Part shown: positions 12,531 to 24,009 of the stretch, in pieces | Numbering within the stretch: the stretch's first letter is position 1 | How the letters are laid out: each line of letters begins with the position of its first letter | From: Lonicera japonica | Lineage: Eukaryota; Streptophyta; Magnoliopsida; Dipsacales; Caprifoliaceae | Assembly: GCA_021464415.1 (NCBI GenBank) | Contig: CM038471.1 | Coordinates: 33,763,234-33,827,233, forward strand | Direction: 5' to 3' | DNA: 64,000 nt | Notes under the pieces: model-generated | Databases searched by the model: none | What the model was told of the DNA's origin: nothing | The model's input: the letters and a program-made list of their open reading frames with translations, nothing else | Translations under genes and position numbers: made by a program

Positions 12531-14002
12531 TGTTGACCTAAAGATCTTAATCTTATTTTGATAATAACAATAAATCAATCATGTGTAATTTAACATGTTT
12601 CTTAATATAAGTTTATAGTTTATTCACTTGAAAAATCAAGAAAAGCATTCCATATGAGAAGGATCATTCATTCCATATTCAATCAAATTAACATTGCATT
12701 GGACAAGTCAAGGAAAATCAATCTCATCACGATGCTATTCATGAAAACCAAGATCAAGGATCATATGCAAAAGCTTCATAGCAAGAGGTGCAAGTGAAGA
12801 TCAATTTGAAGATATAAATTGAAGCATTCAAAGACTCGACTATTTGGTAATTGAGTGAGTGCTTAAGATTAATGTAAAGTTTCTTCATTGATTATTTAGA
12901 TAACTCAAACATGATCATACATCATTCATAAATTGATTGAAAACATGCTTGAATTGAATTTCCTTTGAAAACATCATTCTTATAAAAATCGATTTTCAAA
13001 TAAATTCATATTAAATTCAAATGATCATATTTTGAGTTTTCCCGAAAATAGGTTTCTTAAGAACACATTTTTGAGGTCCCCAAAGCATTAGAATTAATTT
13101 TGGAGCTTATATGCAAACTTGTAAAAATTAGGATTTTGGCCTGATGGACAGAACCCATCAATTGACTAAGCAGCTTTGCACAATTGACTAATGCCTTAGA
13201 ATATAGCCGTTTGATTTTTAATTTTTTACCATTTTTGGTACTAAACCTCTACCAAACCTTTAAAACGGCTATATTACTTTTGGGACTATATATACACTAT
13301 CTAAGACATATTTTGGGAAGCTTGAACATATACACAAACTCATATTTCATCTATTTTCATCATTAAAAAATTCAAGCTTTAGTATTGATTATAATCATTC
13401 ATCTTTGAGCTATATATAATTGATCAATATTGATAACTCTAGTGTGAGCTTTAATTGTATGTATTAAACACTTAAGAATTGTTATTCATTGGTGCGAATC
13501 ACCAAACAATCTATATTCAATTGTGAGGGGTAAATCTCATAGGCTAATAAAAAGTAAATTCTTGTTCAATATTTGTGAGAGGTAAATCTCATAGAGTAAC
13601 AAGAGAGAACATCTTGTGAGAAGTATAGCGGGTATAGTTACATTGTGAGTTTTGTGTGTATAACAACATTTATATTGTGGTTTAATTTTTACTCGGAAGA
13701 AAATCGGTTTTAGTGAAAATTCTCGACGGAGTATCCGAGTGTGGACGTATGGTTTAGGAAACCAAACCGCATGAACAAAACGTCTTGGACTTCAATCGGT
13801 TTAATCTTTCTAACTCATGCTATTTATTGTTTTGCTATATTATTGCTTGATCTTAGGTTTGCTTGTTTGATTTATGTGTTTTCCTTGATATATTTGTTTA
13901 GCATAGTTGTATTGCTTAAACACTTTTAAAAAACTTTTTAATTCCGTATTAAGTTTTATAAACCTTATTCACCCCCACCCTAGGGTTGATTTTCGACCAA
14001 CA
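12531..14002 (+). repeat. 3' LTR of the gag-only element
   Basis: 1472 bp, clearly homologous along its length to 9548-11024. Differences include a deletion of about 40 bp in the agtcgact-rich part near 13165. Confidence 0.85.
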
Positions 14003-14129
14003 GAAGTAAAGATCTCAATCATATATATTTTCGATTAACTTCATAAAGGACTAAAATTTCATATTAATTACACGAAATTGCAATTAAAATTTATATATTA
14101 TATCATTAAGAAATAATAGCATTACCATT

Positions 14130-15330
14130 AACAAATATTGAATGCAATTGAGATCATACCTTATGATAATCAGAAAAATATCCTAGATCGGCATAACCTA
14201 TCAACTTTTAACCATAAAAGTTATGTGAATAAAATCAAATCAAATCAATGGTTCCTCGTGGATATCTAATAATATGTTTGATACATATCTAGTGTCATTA
14301 ATTTAGTTGGTGATGAGCTATATAAATTGAATAAGTTAAGATAAAAATGAAACGTTTAGTCTAGTGCATTGTGATAAGTACCAATTGCACTTAAGTATGG
14401 TACTTCGAGACCAATACTTCTTCGTTTTCCCTTTTAGGACAATGTGGATCTTCATTTATGTATAAAAACTAGACAACCATGGGAGTGCTCGATGGTTGTG
14501 CCTTCTCCATCAAATATTTCAACATATTATGTATAGTTAGATTAATAGACTAATCCTCATTAAAGTATCTCTCGATCTGCAGGTCGAGATAAAATTTCAT
14601 TTTTCTAATGTATTTCATTTTAAATTCTTTCTTCAAATAGTTAGCAGTTTTCTCGAACTATTCAATAGTCTTGATTAATGTATCCACATAAACTGCTACT
14701 ATTAAAGATCATTTTTAAAAATTCGTTTGTAAAGATACATGGCAATGGAATTGTTTCCATTTTCTTCCTTAGATAAATCTTTGCTAAGACGATTGTACTA
14801 CATTCTTCTGGAATGGATAATTGCACCCATATAATTAGTGTCTTAGTTGTATCGAGTACATACTCTTCGACTTTGCTTCAGATAAAATTAATCCTTCTGG
14901 AATTTTTACATAAATGTTAAAGTCTAAGTTTCCGTATAAATTAGCAATTTCAACATCTTTGATTCTCATATATAATATTTCAACAACGGCTAAGCTAATT
15001 ATTAGATATTTAAAATTTATGTATTAGATCCATAATTGGGAGAATAAAATGAATAAAATGCTCATAATCAATCCTAGGTTTCTACAGGAAACCTTGTGAC
15101 ATAAGTTGTGCCTTGTGTCTCGTAATTTTATTATTTTCATTTATTTCCTTATAAATACCCATTTGTAACATAAAAGGTTAATACCTTTTGCGATTTGTAT
15201 TATAGGTCTAAATAGATGACGTTTATTTAAATACAATAATTCTGCCTTGATAGCATTTTCTAAATTTGGCCAATTATTTTCATTATTATCATTGCCATTT
15301 AATATTTCAGTAGCTATTGTATATGCAAAT
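14130..15330 (-). pseudogene. copia reverse transcriptase / RNase H remnant
   Basis: Read on the minus strand from about 15290 downward: a NWPNLENAIKAEL start of the RVT_2 domain, a RHLFRPI block, a YKWVFIRK-like block, and a QLMSQGF-like stretch. Near 14400 comes GPEVPYLSAIGALMYLANCT, the hallmark of the copia RT/RNase H junction, followed near 14190 by a VGYAD-GY-SD block of RNase H. The motifs are in the right order but fall in several frames with many stops. RNase H continues beyond the nested element at 9280-9547. Confidence 0.8.
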
Positions 15331-17769
15331 AAGTCATTGATGAACTTTTATTTTCTATTCCCCATCTATGTTATTTAATATTAAGATCTTTTTATTATTT
15401 GGTACTAATGCCTCTTCAGGGGATTCAATAGTCTCTACAAGGACTTGCATCTTTTTCAAGACAATGGCCTCTTCTAGAGCTTTAGAGATAATGGATTTTT
15501 CCATGACCTCTTTTTGAGTGAAAGTGTGAACCTTTTCAAGAGTGTTCTTAAGGTATGATTAGTTAAACTTCCTCTTCTAGGGAGCTAAATATTTGAAAAT
15601 TACAGATCTGCTACGCTTCTGGCATAGTTCATATTCATTACTTGCCGTGTTTTAAATTTGTCCTGCAAGAACACGTACTAATTATGGAAAATGCGTTTAT
15701 AGCTGACACATGTAACTTTGTTACATTTTGTTGTATGTTACATTTTGTTGCATAATTAAATCTCTAAGTAATGTGTTTGTAATTTCTTGCAAAACACTAT
15801 TCTCCGTACCTTTTCACATTGTGGTGTACGTGGGTCTAGATAAGATATAGTGGTATTGTTTTACTATAATTCTCGTCGTTCTTCTGAAATGGGAAGTTAT
15901 GGATGAACTTTTTTATCTCCCCGTAACAGTAGGAATATTGTCTCATCAAATTGATAATCTGCAAAACGTGTAGTAAACACATCTTATTTCATTAGTTTTA
16001 AATATGGGATAATGAAAGTGAATCAAAGCATAAATGAATAAGACAACTAACTTTAGGAAAATTAGATTACTAGTTGTGTTATTGAATACGCATAATAAGC
16101 TTGTAAGCTTGATTCTAATTAGCTTTCATGCAATGTAATACGAATTCATGCATTAACAAGTAATATAGATTACATGAATAATGCCTTGCAATAAGTGAAA
16201 GACTTTTAATTAAGGTTTCTACCAAACTATTTAGGCATAAACATATAGAACAGGGTGTTCAACATCTATCCTTATAGAAAAATAATTATGCAGTAAAATG
16301 AAGAAAACTTACATAGCAATGGTGCATACACACTTGGGGGAACTACAGAAGCTCAAATATCATCTTGCATTCTTTCAAGAAAAACATATGTCAATTAAAA
16401 AAATAAAATAAAATAACTTAATAATAAGTTTACCTTTACAAATACAAGGTAAAAACAATACACGTTTAATATAATAAACTTTTAATTTGTCAACTAGTAC
16501 CCTTAAAAGCTATCTATTATTTTTCTTAATATATTAGTTCCAAGATAACTACCTATCATACAAAGAGTTAAGATTTTTGGGACCACTAGATTTTTGGGCT
16601 TTTGGCTCTACTTAAGCTTCTGACTCATAATGAAAAAAAATACTTAGTTTTTCTAGTGGGAGCATCTGACTCCTAACACTAGTAGTGATGCACAATATTG
16701 TGCAATATAAACCTGAAGAGAAAGTAAATATTAATTATAGTGTGATCTTCTGGCTACCAGCACTAGTAAATACGCATAGTAATTATTTGTTACCTTCACT
16801 ATTTATTTCAATATGATACACATTAAAGCTATGCAAGTTCCTTCAAAAATTGCTTGATAATAATAATCTCTTTAACGAATATGTTAGCACTATTTAGTAA
16901 CATTATATAGGCTATTCTGGAGCCTTTAATCTTTTGTATAAGTTCATCTATAGTGGATACTTTGTGTGTATCAAGCACCAATTTATTAAAAAACTTTTGG
17001 TTTTCAATTATAGCATATGATATGACACTGTCTAAAAAGTGTATTATGCAATCCATAATCCATACCTTTAAATAAAATAATAAAAAATAAATGATAATTT
17101 AAGTTTTTTGGTCCTAGATTGGTTTTGATCTCAAATTTTCATCAAAATTTTTTTATTAAGAGAAGTGCAATCAGCAACCTGATAAAAACAATTCCAACTA
17201 TAATTAAGATATCAATTGAATATACTCATTAGGCTCTCCCCATTTAGCATAATTGTCTCAACATCATTAATAGAGGTCTTGTATTTATCTATTACATATT
17301 TCGGTACATGGTTATGATTTAGGGTTCGACACTTTTTAACAAACTACTTCAGGTGGTTCTTGAATTTTAAATTTTTTTTTTTTGCCCTTATAACCATCTC
17401 TGTTGGGTAGTTATTATGTTTACCTCTAATAGAGGAAAACTATTATTCACCTCTTCTTAGGGGATTGTTGCACCTATTTTCTTGAATTATATTTTAATAA
17501 AAGTTACCACTTTTTTTAGGAATAGCCTTACAACTAATTGTTCCAAAATTATGATTTCATTAACATTTTGTTCAATATGATATAAGGAGACAACCAACTT
17601 ACCTAGAACACTTGAAAAACAATAATCTTAATAGTGTTACTTCAGAAGCATATTCATGGCATAAGAGATAGGGAATCTTTGATATTGCTGCTTCAGAAGC
17701 AAAGTATTGGAAATAAAACATTTATAATCAACCTTCGTATTATAATATTGAAATATATATATATATAGA
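15331..17769 (-). pseudogene. copia integrase/protease/gag remnant, badly decayed
   Basis: Upstream of the reverse transcriptase on the minus strand. Around 16829-17056 a 75-codon open stretch reads like the protease/gag-pre-integrase border (...KIKGSRIAYIMLLN..., comparable to the TAYIMLPNG region of copia elements). The rest could be placed only by position. No intact catalytic motif was found. Confidence 0.45.
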
Positions 17770-18884
17770 GCACCGTTCAGGTGCTAACCAAGTAAATTCA
17801 ATTTGTACGAATTAAGGGGAAAAATGGTAGGCCCCACTACTTCTTTTGCACAAAAAATAACTTTAACTTAAAATAATATTTTCCACCTCATCTCTTTCTC
17901 CCTCTCTCATTGTTCTTCTTCCCTCATTTGTCTCAAAGCTTAATCTCTCTTTGAGCTTGATTTATGCAACACACAAAAATCATGATTTCTCTCCATTTTG
18001 AAATCTAACCATTACAAATTTGAAGAACATTTAGTTTCTTCAACACACAAAATAATCTCTCTCTAATATATGGAAACTTATCTCTCACAAAATAAGTGTT
18101 TGGTTTCTCTCTTTAAAAGAAAATTGTGAGTGAGAAGAAAATTTCACTCACAATTTTCTTCTTTCTTAGAAAACTAACACCCCTAAGAAGTGATTGTACA
18201 TCACTCCCATAGAGAAACACAAGGCGTTCTCCTCTCAGCAAAAAGGAGATACCCTCATCACTTCTCTTTCTCCATATTCTTTGCGTATGTATTTTCACCA
18301 TTTCTCTCACCCACTAACATGAAGAAGGAAATAAAAGAAAGACCCACTTGCAACTTTTGCCAAAAGTTTTCCAAAAAATTTCTGAAAACTTTTCCTCAAT
18401 TTTTTAATCTTTTTCTATTTTCTAACACAATCTTTCCCAATGTGAAATGGAGAGAAATCAAGACTTTTGTTAGGTTACTGTGTAAATCAAGCTTTGTCTT
18501 ATATGTACTAACACTTAAGTTATAGAAATTTCATTTTCCATCAAAACTCCACAAACTGTTGTGGGAATTATTCAGGACCTTGCAAAATGAGCTTCTGATC
18601 TTTGATGACCCTTCCTCGTGATAACGTGATGTTTAGCATAGAGTAGTCTTTTCTATCATTTTTTTGGGTGTTTTGTTTGCCCTTTCTTGGAGAAAACAAA
18701 ATTGATAGAGAGGAGGGAAGAAGAACAGTGAGAGAAGGGGAGGATACGAAGAGAGAGATAAGGTGAAAAAATATATTATTTTAAGTTAAAGTTGTTTTTT
18801 TGTGCAAAAGAAGCTGTGGGGCCCACTGTGTTTTCCCCTCAATTCGTGCGAACTAGATTTACCCGGTTCGCATCTGAACAGTGC
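17770..18884. mobile_element. 1.1 kb element with ~180-bp terminal inverted repeats (MULE-like)
   Basis: The left end GCACCGTTCAGGTGC and the right end (reverse complement) GCACTGTTCAGATGC begin a long imperfect inverted repeat that extends for roughly 180 bp. Shared blocks in both arms include cttcttttgcacaaaaaa, taactttaacttaaaataat and tgttcttcttccctc. The flanks are (TA)n, so a target duplication cannot be resolved. Long TIRs and the lack of a transposase suggest a non-autonomous Mutator-like element. Small frames inside are not convincing genes. Confidence 0.8.
18117..18160. repeat. Perfect 17-bp hairpin inside the MULE-like element
   Basis: aagaaaattgtgagtga (18117-18133) is followed 10 bases later by its exact reverse complement (18144-18160). 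Confidence 0.95.
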
Positions 18885-19329
18885 TATATATATACATATT
18901 CAATTTATACATTACGAGCGTTGGCATGATGACCATCTTCTGGTGGTCATACCCATCCTTTAGGGATTGCCAAAGACCTAATAAATTTTTCTTGATTATG
19001 TGTATAAATTTATGACGTAGAAAGTTGAGAGCTGATAGTACTATATGACACTTTAGGCTTATGAGAAACTGTGAACTGTAGGTTATTGATTAAAATAAAT
19101 ATGAAACTTCGGATTCATAAGAAATAATAAAACTTCTAGTTTTACCAAGAAATTCGGGCTTGAAAAATTCTAACATTATATATTGATCTATTATATTTGC
19201 AATAATTTATTTTACTATTTAGATCAATTATAAAGAAGGGGTGGAATAAGATGATTATTAAGTTCATATAGGAAATAATATAACAATGGCATGCTTATAT
19301 ATAAATATACATTTAATTTTAATTAAACA

Positions 19330-19830
19330 AGAATGTAATAGTTATATGGGATTTCAGGCCCAAACTTAGGTTATCAAATTCATGGGACTTTAAGTCAATG
19401 TCGTCTTGTATCAAGACTTCACATTTCATTATTGAGATATATTATTATTGGAACTTCATGTCCAAATTTATGAATATAGAGCTTCATGTTTGAATTTATG
19501 ATTATGAAAGCTCAGGTCTAAATTTATGACTATGGAGGTTCAGGCACAAAATAATGATTATGGAGCTTCAGGTCCAAAATAATTATGGAACATCAAGTCC
19601 AAATTTAGTATGAAACTTTTGGTTCCAAATATAAATCATGGATCTTCGAATCCAGAATAATAAATAGGGAAGTTTAGGTCCTAAATATAAATCATAGATT
19701 TTTGAATCCAGAATAATAAATAGGGAACCAAATATAAATCATGGAGCTTCCGATCTAAGATAATGATTATGAATTTTAAGTTCCAGAAGTATAAATTATG
19801 GAACTATAGGTCCAGATTATTTATAGAATA
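19330..19830. repeat. Degenerate ~30-bp direct repeats
   Basis: A core like gga-cttcaggtccaaat, followed by an AT-rich stretch with atgattatgga, recurs about 13-15 times with variation over some 500 bp, in the 5' internal part of the minus-strand copia element. Read on the minus strand it would encode a repeated peptide, but frames are broken. Confidence 0.75.
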
Positions 19831-19954
19831 TTTAAAATTTATAACTATAATAGAAGACAAAACAAAATAAAACAAAGTATTATGAAAGAAAAAAAAGTTC
19901 ATTGATCTGACCTATATGGAAAGATTGAAAAATTGCGATGCCTGATTTCGAGTT

Positions 19955-20062
19955 GGCCTCCAAGAAGAAGAAAGAAAAATTTTAAAATATGGTAGCATAC
20001 TTTCGCATGACCGGCCTTCAAGAAGAAAGAAAAAATTTAACTATGGTAGCATACTTTCACAA
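19955..20062. repeat. ~55-bp tandem duplication in the copia leader
   Basis: ggcct(c/t)caagaag followed by atggtagcatactttc occurs twice in a row and a third ggcctcc begins. It lies just inside the 5' LTR. Confidence 0.8.
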
Positions 20063-20109
20063 TGGCCTCCAATTAACTGTAAAGCAGCTGTACTGATAAT
20101 GTGACAATG

Positions 20110-20375
20110 TGTTAAAATAATAAAGAGATAGAGAGAGAGAGAGAGAGAAAAGAATAAGACAAATCTTCTTATTTAAGAGATATGTAATATGGGTAGGGGT
20201 TAGCTCTATTTATATGAGGAACTAATGTCCTTACTTTTATACAAAATCAATGTAGGATAAGTTACACTATATATAATATGAGCTAATCTCCTCATTCATA
20301 GCACAATTTCAATATAAGACAAATTGTATTTTTAAATATTGCATATGGATATTCACATATTAATATTTCATAACA
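20110..20375 (-). repeat. 5' LTR of the copia element (right side)
   Basis: Homologous to 8729-8981. It contains a GA microsatellite (about 20129-20149). The adjacent sequence gtactgataatgtgac (about 20088-20104) looks like a decayed reverse complement of the tggtatcagagc primer site. Confidence 0.85.
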
Positions 20376-20865
20376 ATTTTAATTTGTTGAAATCCACTGT
20401 CCTAATTTTAGTAATTAAAATTTCATTGACACACAAGCATTAACAAACATTAAATTCTCCATCTTTCGCAACACACAACTAACCTTTCTAATACCTTCAT
20501 TACTCTTTTGGCTATTCAACATTGCAACTAGCAATTATTTTATCAACAAAGCTATAAATAGTAAAAAATAAAATTGTTCATTTTCCCAAAATTAATTAAT
20601 TTACGATGATAGTAGCGTGCCAGCTAATAATAGATTTTCATGTACATAAGGGAATATGTTATTTGAACCATTTTATCCTATATGTTAGTTAAAAATCCGA
20701 CATTAGCAGAATAATGAGCTAATAAATAAATAATAAAAGGGTTATTTAAGTTTTGGGGTCCATAGTTTTACTATTCTTGAGTTAAAGTTTATAGTTTAAA
20801 ATGGATGGTTATGTTAGTTAATGAGTAAAAAACATTAGTCAACATAAATTTGAACCAAAATTCCA
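20376..20865. other. AT-rich spacer, no gene seen
   Basis: Between the copia right LTR and the gypsy RNase H fragment. No frame or element end could be identified. Confidence 0.5.
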
Positions 20866-20943
20866 AAACTACACCTAATGCCTTTGCCTTTTTCAAACCC
20901 AGTATCAGTGCTTCGTACTCAGTTTCATTGTTTGTGAAGAAAA
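20866..20943 (-). pseudogene. gypsy second RNase H fragment, distal half
   Basis: Minus-strand reading gives FTNNETEYEALILGLKKAK, the conserved NN-x-AEYEAL-I-GL helix of the archaeal-type RNase H found in Tat-lineage gypsy elements. The proximal half of the same domain lies 8.6 kb away at 29583-29720, on the other side of the SIRE-like insertion, so this is one gene split by transposition. Confidence 0.85.
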
Positions 20944-20945
20944 AA

Positions 20946-22441
20946 TTAGGGATTGTATTACTTAGGTTGATTTTAGGGTTTTATCAAAAACAATTTTAAA
21001 TTTGATAAACAGAATTAAAACCTTAGGTTTAATCAATTTTAATGTCAAAATTTGTGTTGTGTTTTCTAACAATTATATCAATCAAGTAATTACAAAAGAG
21101 CAATCTACAATACAAGGAAGTAACGAGGTATCCCTACTTACGTACGACTAATTTTTTGAACTAACCGATAGTACTTCACTATGATCAAAACGGAATTACA
21201 GACCCGATGACTTACAACAATTGCTTCCCCACAATTTATGCAATAGTCTCGTCAATTCCTTGAACGTAGAATTCAACAGCCGATGACTTGGCGTAGCTAT
21301 TCTCGTTTTTCCTGCTTACCTCTCACCTCCTTCTATGTACTTTATCATAATCCTTCATTCCTGATCTGCAATCTCCCTTATCGCAAGTTAGCCAGTTCAC
21401 TCACCCCGTCTCCAATCGCAACCGAAAACACTCTCACAGGACCATAAATATTTGAAATCATAGTTCTTAGATTTGAAGAACAATAGGATCTCTTATGTCA
21501 TATAAACAAAATTTGTGTAGTGTCTCAAAGCCCTCAAAATTTTATTCTAGCATTAGGATATTTTTTTCCTTAAAAATCTCTCTAGAATCATATATTTTTA
21601 TCCCAAATTAATGGGTTATATTTATAAAAAAATATTGAGTCAAAGTTTTTTTTTAAAATAAGTTAAAAATATTAATAAAAAAATATTTGCTATAAAATTA
21701 CATGTCCAATAAATTATGTACCAAACCGGTACAGCTCAAAAAATCTCGGACCGATCCGAATTTTAAAATTGTAATTCCAAATTTCCAATCCAAGAAAACT
21801 TTTGTACCGGACCCGTACACAAAATGGTAAGGTGTACCGGTCCACCTTCAAAATATGTAATGCATTCCTTTTACTCCATGACACGTGGCAATGAAAAGGT
21901 GAAATTTAATGGGTTTGGCCCACTTATTAAATTACATGTGCATAACTTTTCAACCTTTTTTTTTCAAATCAACGTTTTCTTTTCTTATGTATATGTGTAT
22001 ATATATATATATATTAAAATAAATCTTTCATTTTTCTTTGTACATTTATTTTATCGTATTAAATCTATTTGAGTTTCAATCCAAATCAAATTGTAGAAAC
22101 AGCTTTATAAAACATGTTAGATATAAAAAAAGAAGTTTCTTCAATAATTTGTGTCGACACGGCTTTTTAGATTTCGGAAAAATTCGGTAAAAATACTTTA
22201 AAAATAAATTTGACTAAAAGACTTTTAATTTCTAATTTAACGCTCAACTACTACATATATTTTGAATCAAATCATATAACCAACTTACCTTAGGTCCTGA
22301 ATTATGTATGATACATCTGGTAAGTTTTCCGAGTTTTCGTTGATTGTCACATCTTCAAATCTTTAATTCAACTCAAATAATTACAACAGAAAAAATATTT
22401 TTGTCATCGAAATCAAGCCAACTAAAAATATAAACATAACG
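20946..22441 (-). repeat. 3' LTR of the SIRE-like element
   Basis: About 1.5 kb. It shares long blocks with the right LTR, for example the accggt-containing run near 21830, acacgtggca near 21880 and the TA repeat near 22000. This copy has no insertion, so it serves as the empty site for the MITE and Helitron in the other LTR. Confidence 0.75.
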
Positions 22442-24009
22442 ATCTCCCCTTTTGGCTATTTTGATGACAAAAGACATATAGCTATTAGAGACGCTTTCGA
22501 CGCGATGTCTATAACATCTCAATTACAGACTCTAAGTTGAATTAGTTCATACTTACATAAAAGGTTCAAATACATGCCTAACTCTAGGTCTACATGTCGA
22601 CTGCATCACTTCATATGGCAAAAGAGTGAACTAAAAAAACAACATTTTAATCCTGAAACACCAAAGCTCAATAAACACCTAATAAAGCATGGGTTTAAAG
22701 TGATAACAATAATCAAATAAGCAAATAAGTTATATATCTTTCTCCCTCAAAATATTCCTACTTCCCCCTCACATAAGCATTATATCCCTTTATCTTAACT
22801 TATCCCCCCAAGGAATATAACCCCCCCCCCACCCTTTGTCATAAGAATAAACAAAGTTATGAATATGAAAAGCAGTAAAGCATGAAAAACAATGAATAGG
22901 AATTAAAAAATTATCTCTCCCGATTTGCATAGTTCTTGTTTAAGCAAAGATATCCACTAATCTCAAAACTCTTCATTTTCAATTTTCAACTTTTCATGGA
23001 TTTGGTTTAGAGTTTCGAAAGCAAAATTGCCAATATATATATATATATAGCAAATACTTAACATGCATTGCTATGTACCATGTATCATATCTGAAATATA
23101 TCAATTAAGTTCAAAAAACATATGATTGCCATTAACATGATACATGTACTATATATGCACATAACAATTCAGCATGTATACACTAAGCAACATATAGTAC
23201 AAGTATATATCCCATTATGCTATAAATATAGATCATACAAAGCACTATCAAATAATTATGAGTTTTGAAACACTAGCGCATTCATATATAAGAGAATTTA
23301 GAAAGCCTCTAAGTGATTATTCTTTAACTAATTCTTTTCTCCCTCATAATCAATATTTTTCTCTCAAAACTATGAAATTTTGCATTCAAACTTATGATAT
23401 TTTTGTGCAAACATCTTATATTTTCAATAAAGGCTTTCACCCCTAGTGGAGGCCATCTATTTCCATTTAATATCTTTCAGTTATCCTTCTACTATAGTAA
23501 CCCTTTTCCATCCCCTGTATATTTTTTCCTCACATGCTTGTCTGTTACTTTTTTCGCTCGAAACTACAGTGTCAAAATCTCATTGCATTAATCACAATGG
23601 TTTTCTTAGACTCTCTCTTCCTAAATAAACAATATATGAGAGCTTCTGAAGTTTCAAATTAAAAGCAGGAGCCTAAACCAAATGATTACTCATTAAGCAT
23701 CAATGTAAATCGTGCGGTGTAATGTGTGAAATATACACAAAAATTCTTATGTGTTTGAATTAACATGCTACTGGTCATCGAATTGTTAAAACATTATGCA
23801 CATATATCTCAAAATTAAGCATTTAAATATGAAAATCTAGAAATATCCGAAATAAAAAAAGTTACAATTACATGGCATGTAAGTAATGAATTTTTTATAG
23901 AAATAGGAAATATCGCAATCAAAAATTCAAAACCAAAATTTACTTTCCTTTGGTACATACTCAAGGAGTTAAAACCAACCAAAATAATAAATTGACATAG
24001 CATAGCCAT
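22442..24009 (-). other. SIRE-like internal region, no gene recognised
   Basis: It extends from the polypurine tract to the gag stop region and is very AT-rich. It contains a C10 run (22821-22830) and a TA repeat (about 23036-23049). Pol would be expected here in a complete element, but no integrase or reverse transcriptase motif was seen. Confidence 0.5.

Larger units (their letters stand above)
9548..14002 (+). mobile_element. Gag-only LTR retrotransposon (TR-GAG-like), nested in copia
   Basis: This is a complete-looking LTR structure: 5' LTR 9548-11024, primer site 11027-11039, short internal region 11025-12530 with only a gag-like frame, polypurine tract 12517-12530, 3' LTR 12531-14002. 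Both LTRs start TGTTGA and end cgaccaa(t/c)a. With LTRs of about 1.47 kb and an internal part of only 1.5 kb, there is no room for protease, integrase or reverse transcriptase. It interrupts the RNase H region of the host copia element. The gag frame carries several stops, so this copy is dead. No clear 5-bp target duplication is visible. Confidence 0.85.
8729..20375 (-). mobile_element. Degenerate Ty1/copia retrotransposon, twice interrupted
   Basis: Two ~260-bp LTRs in the same orientation bound the region (8729-8981 and 20110-20375). On the minus strand they read TGTT(G/A)TGAAATATT at the start and end in ...TTTAACA-like sequence. A purine tract lies next to the left LTR and a decayed primer site next to the right one, so transcription ran right to left. 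Reverse transcriptase and RNase H motifs are readable on the minus strand between 15330 and 9280. Removing the nested gag-only element (9548-14002) and the inverted-repeat element (17770-18884) leaves about 6.1 kb, a normal copia length. No matching target duplication was found and all frames are broken. Confidence 0.85.

Noticed and set aside
9480..14030. A target duplication for the gag-only element at 9548-14002
   Set aside because: The 5-bp flanks aaata and gaagt do not match; nearby gaact is only suggestive, so no duplication is claimed.
18113..18525. Frames of 65 and 111 codons in the long-TIR element
   Set aside because: They overlap on opposite strands, cross the hairpin, and show no transposase or host motif.
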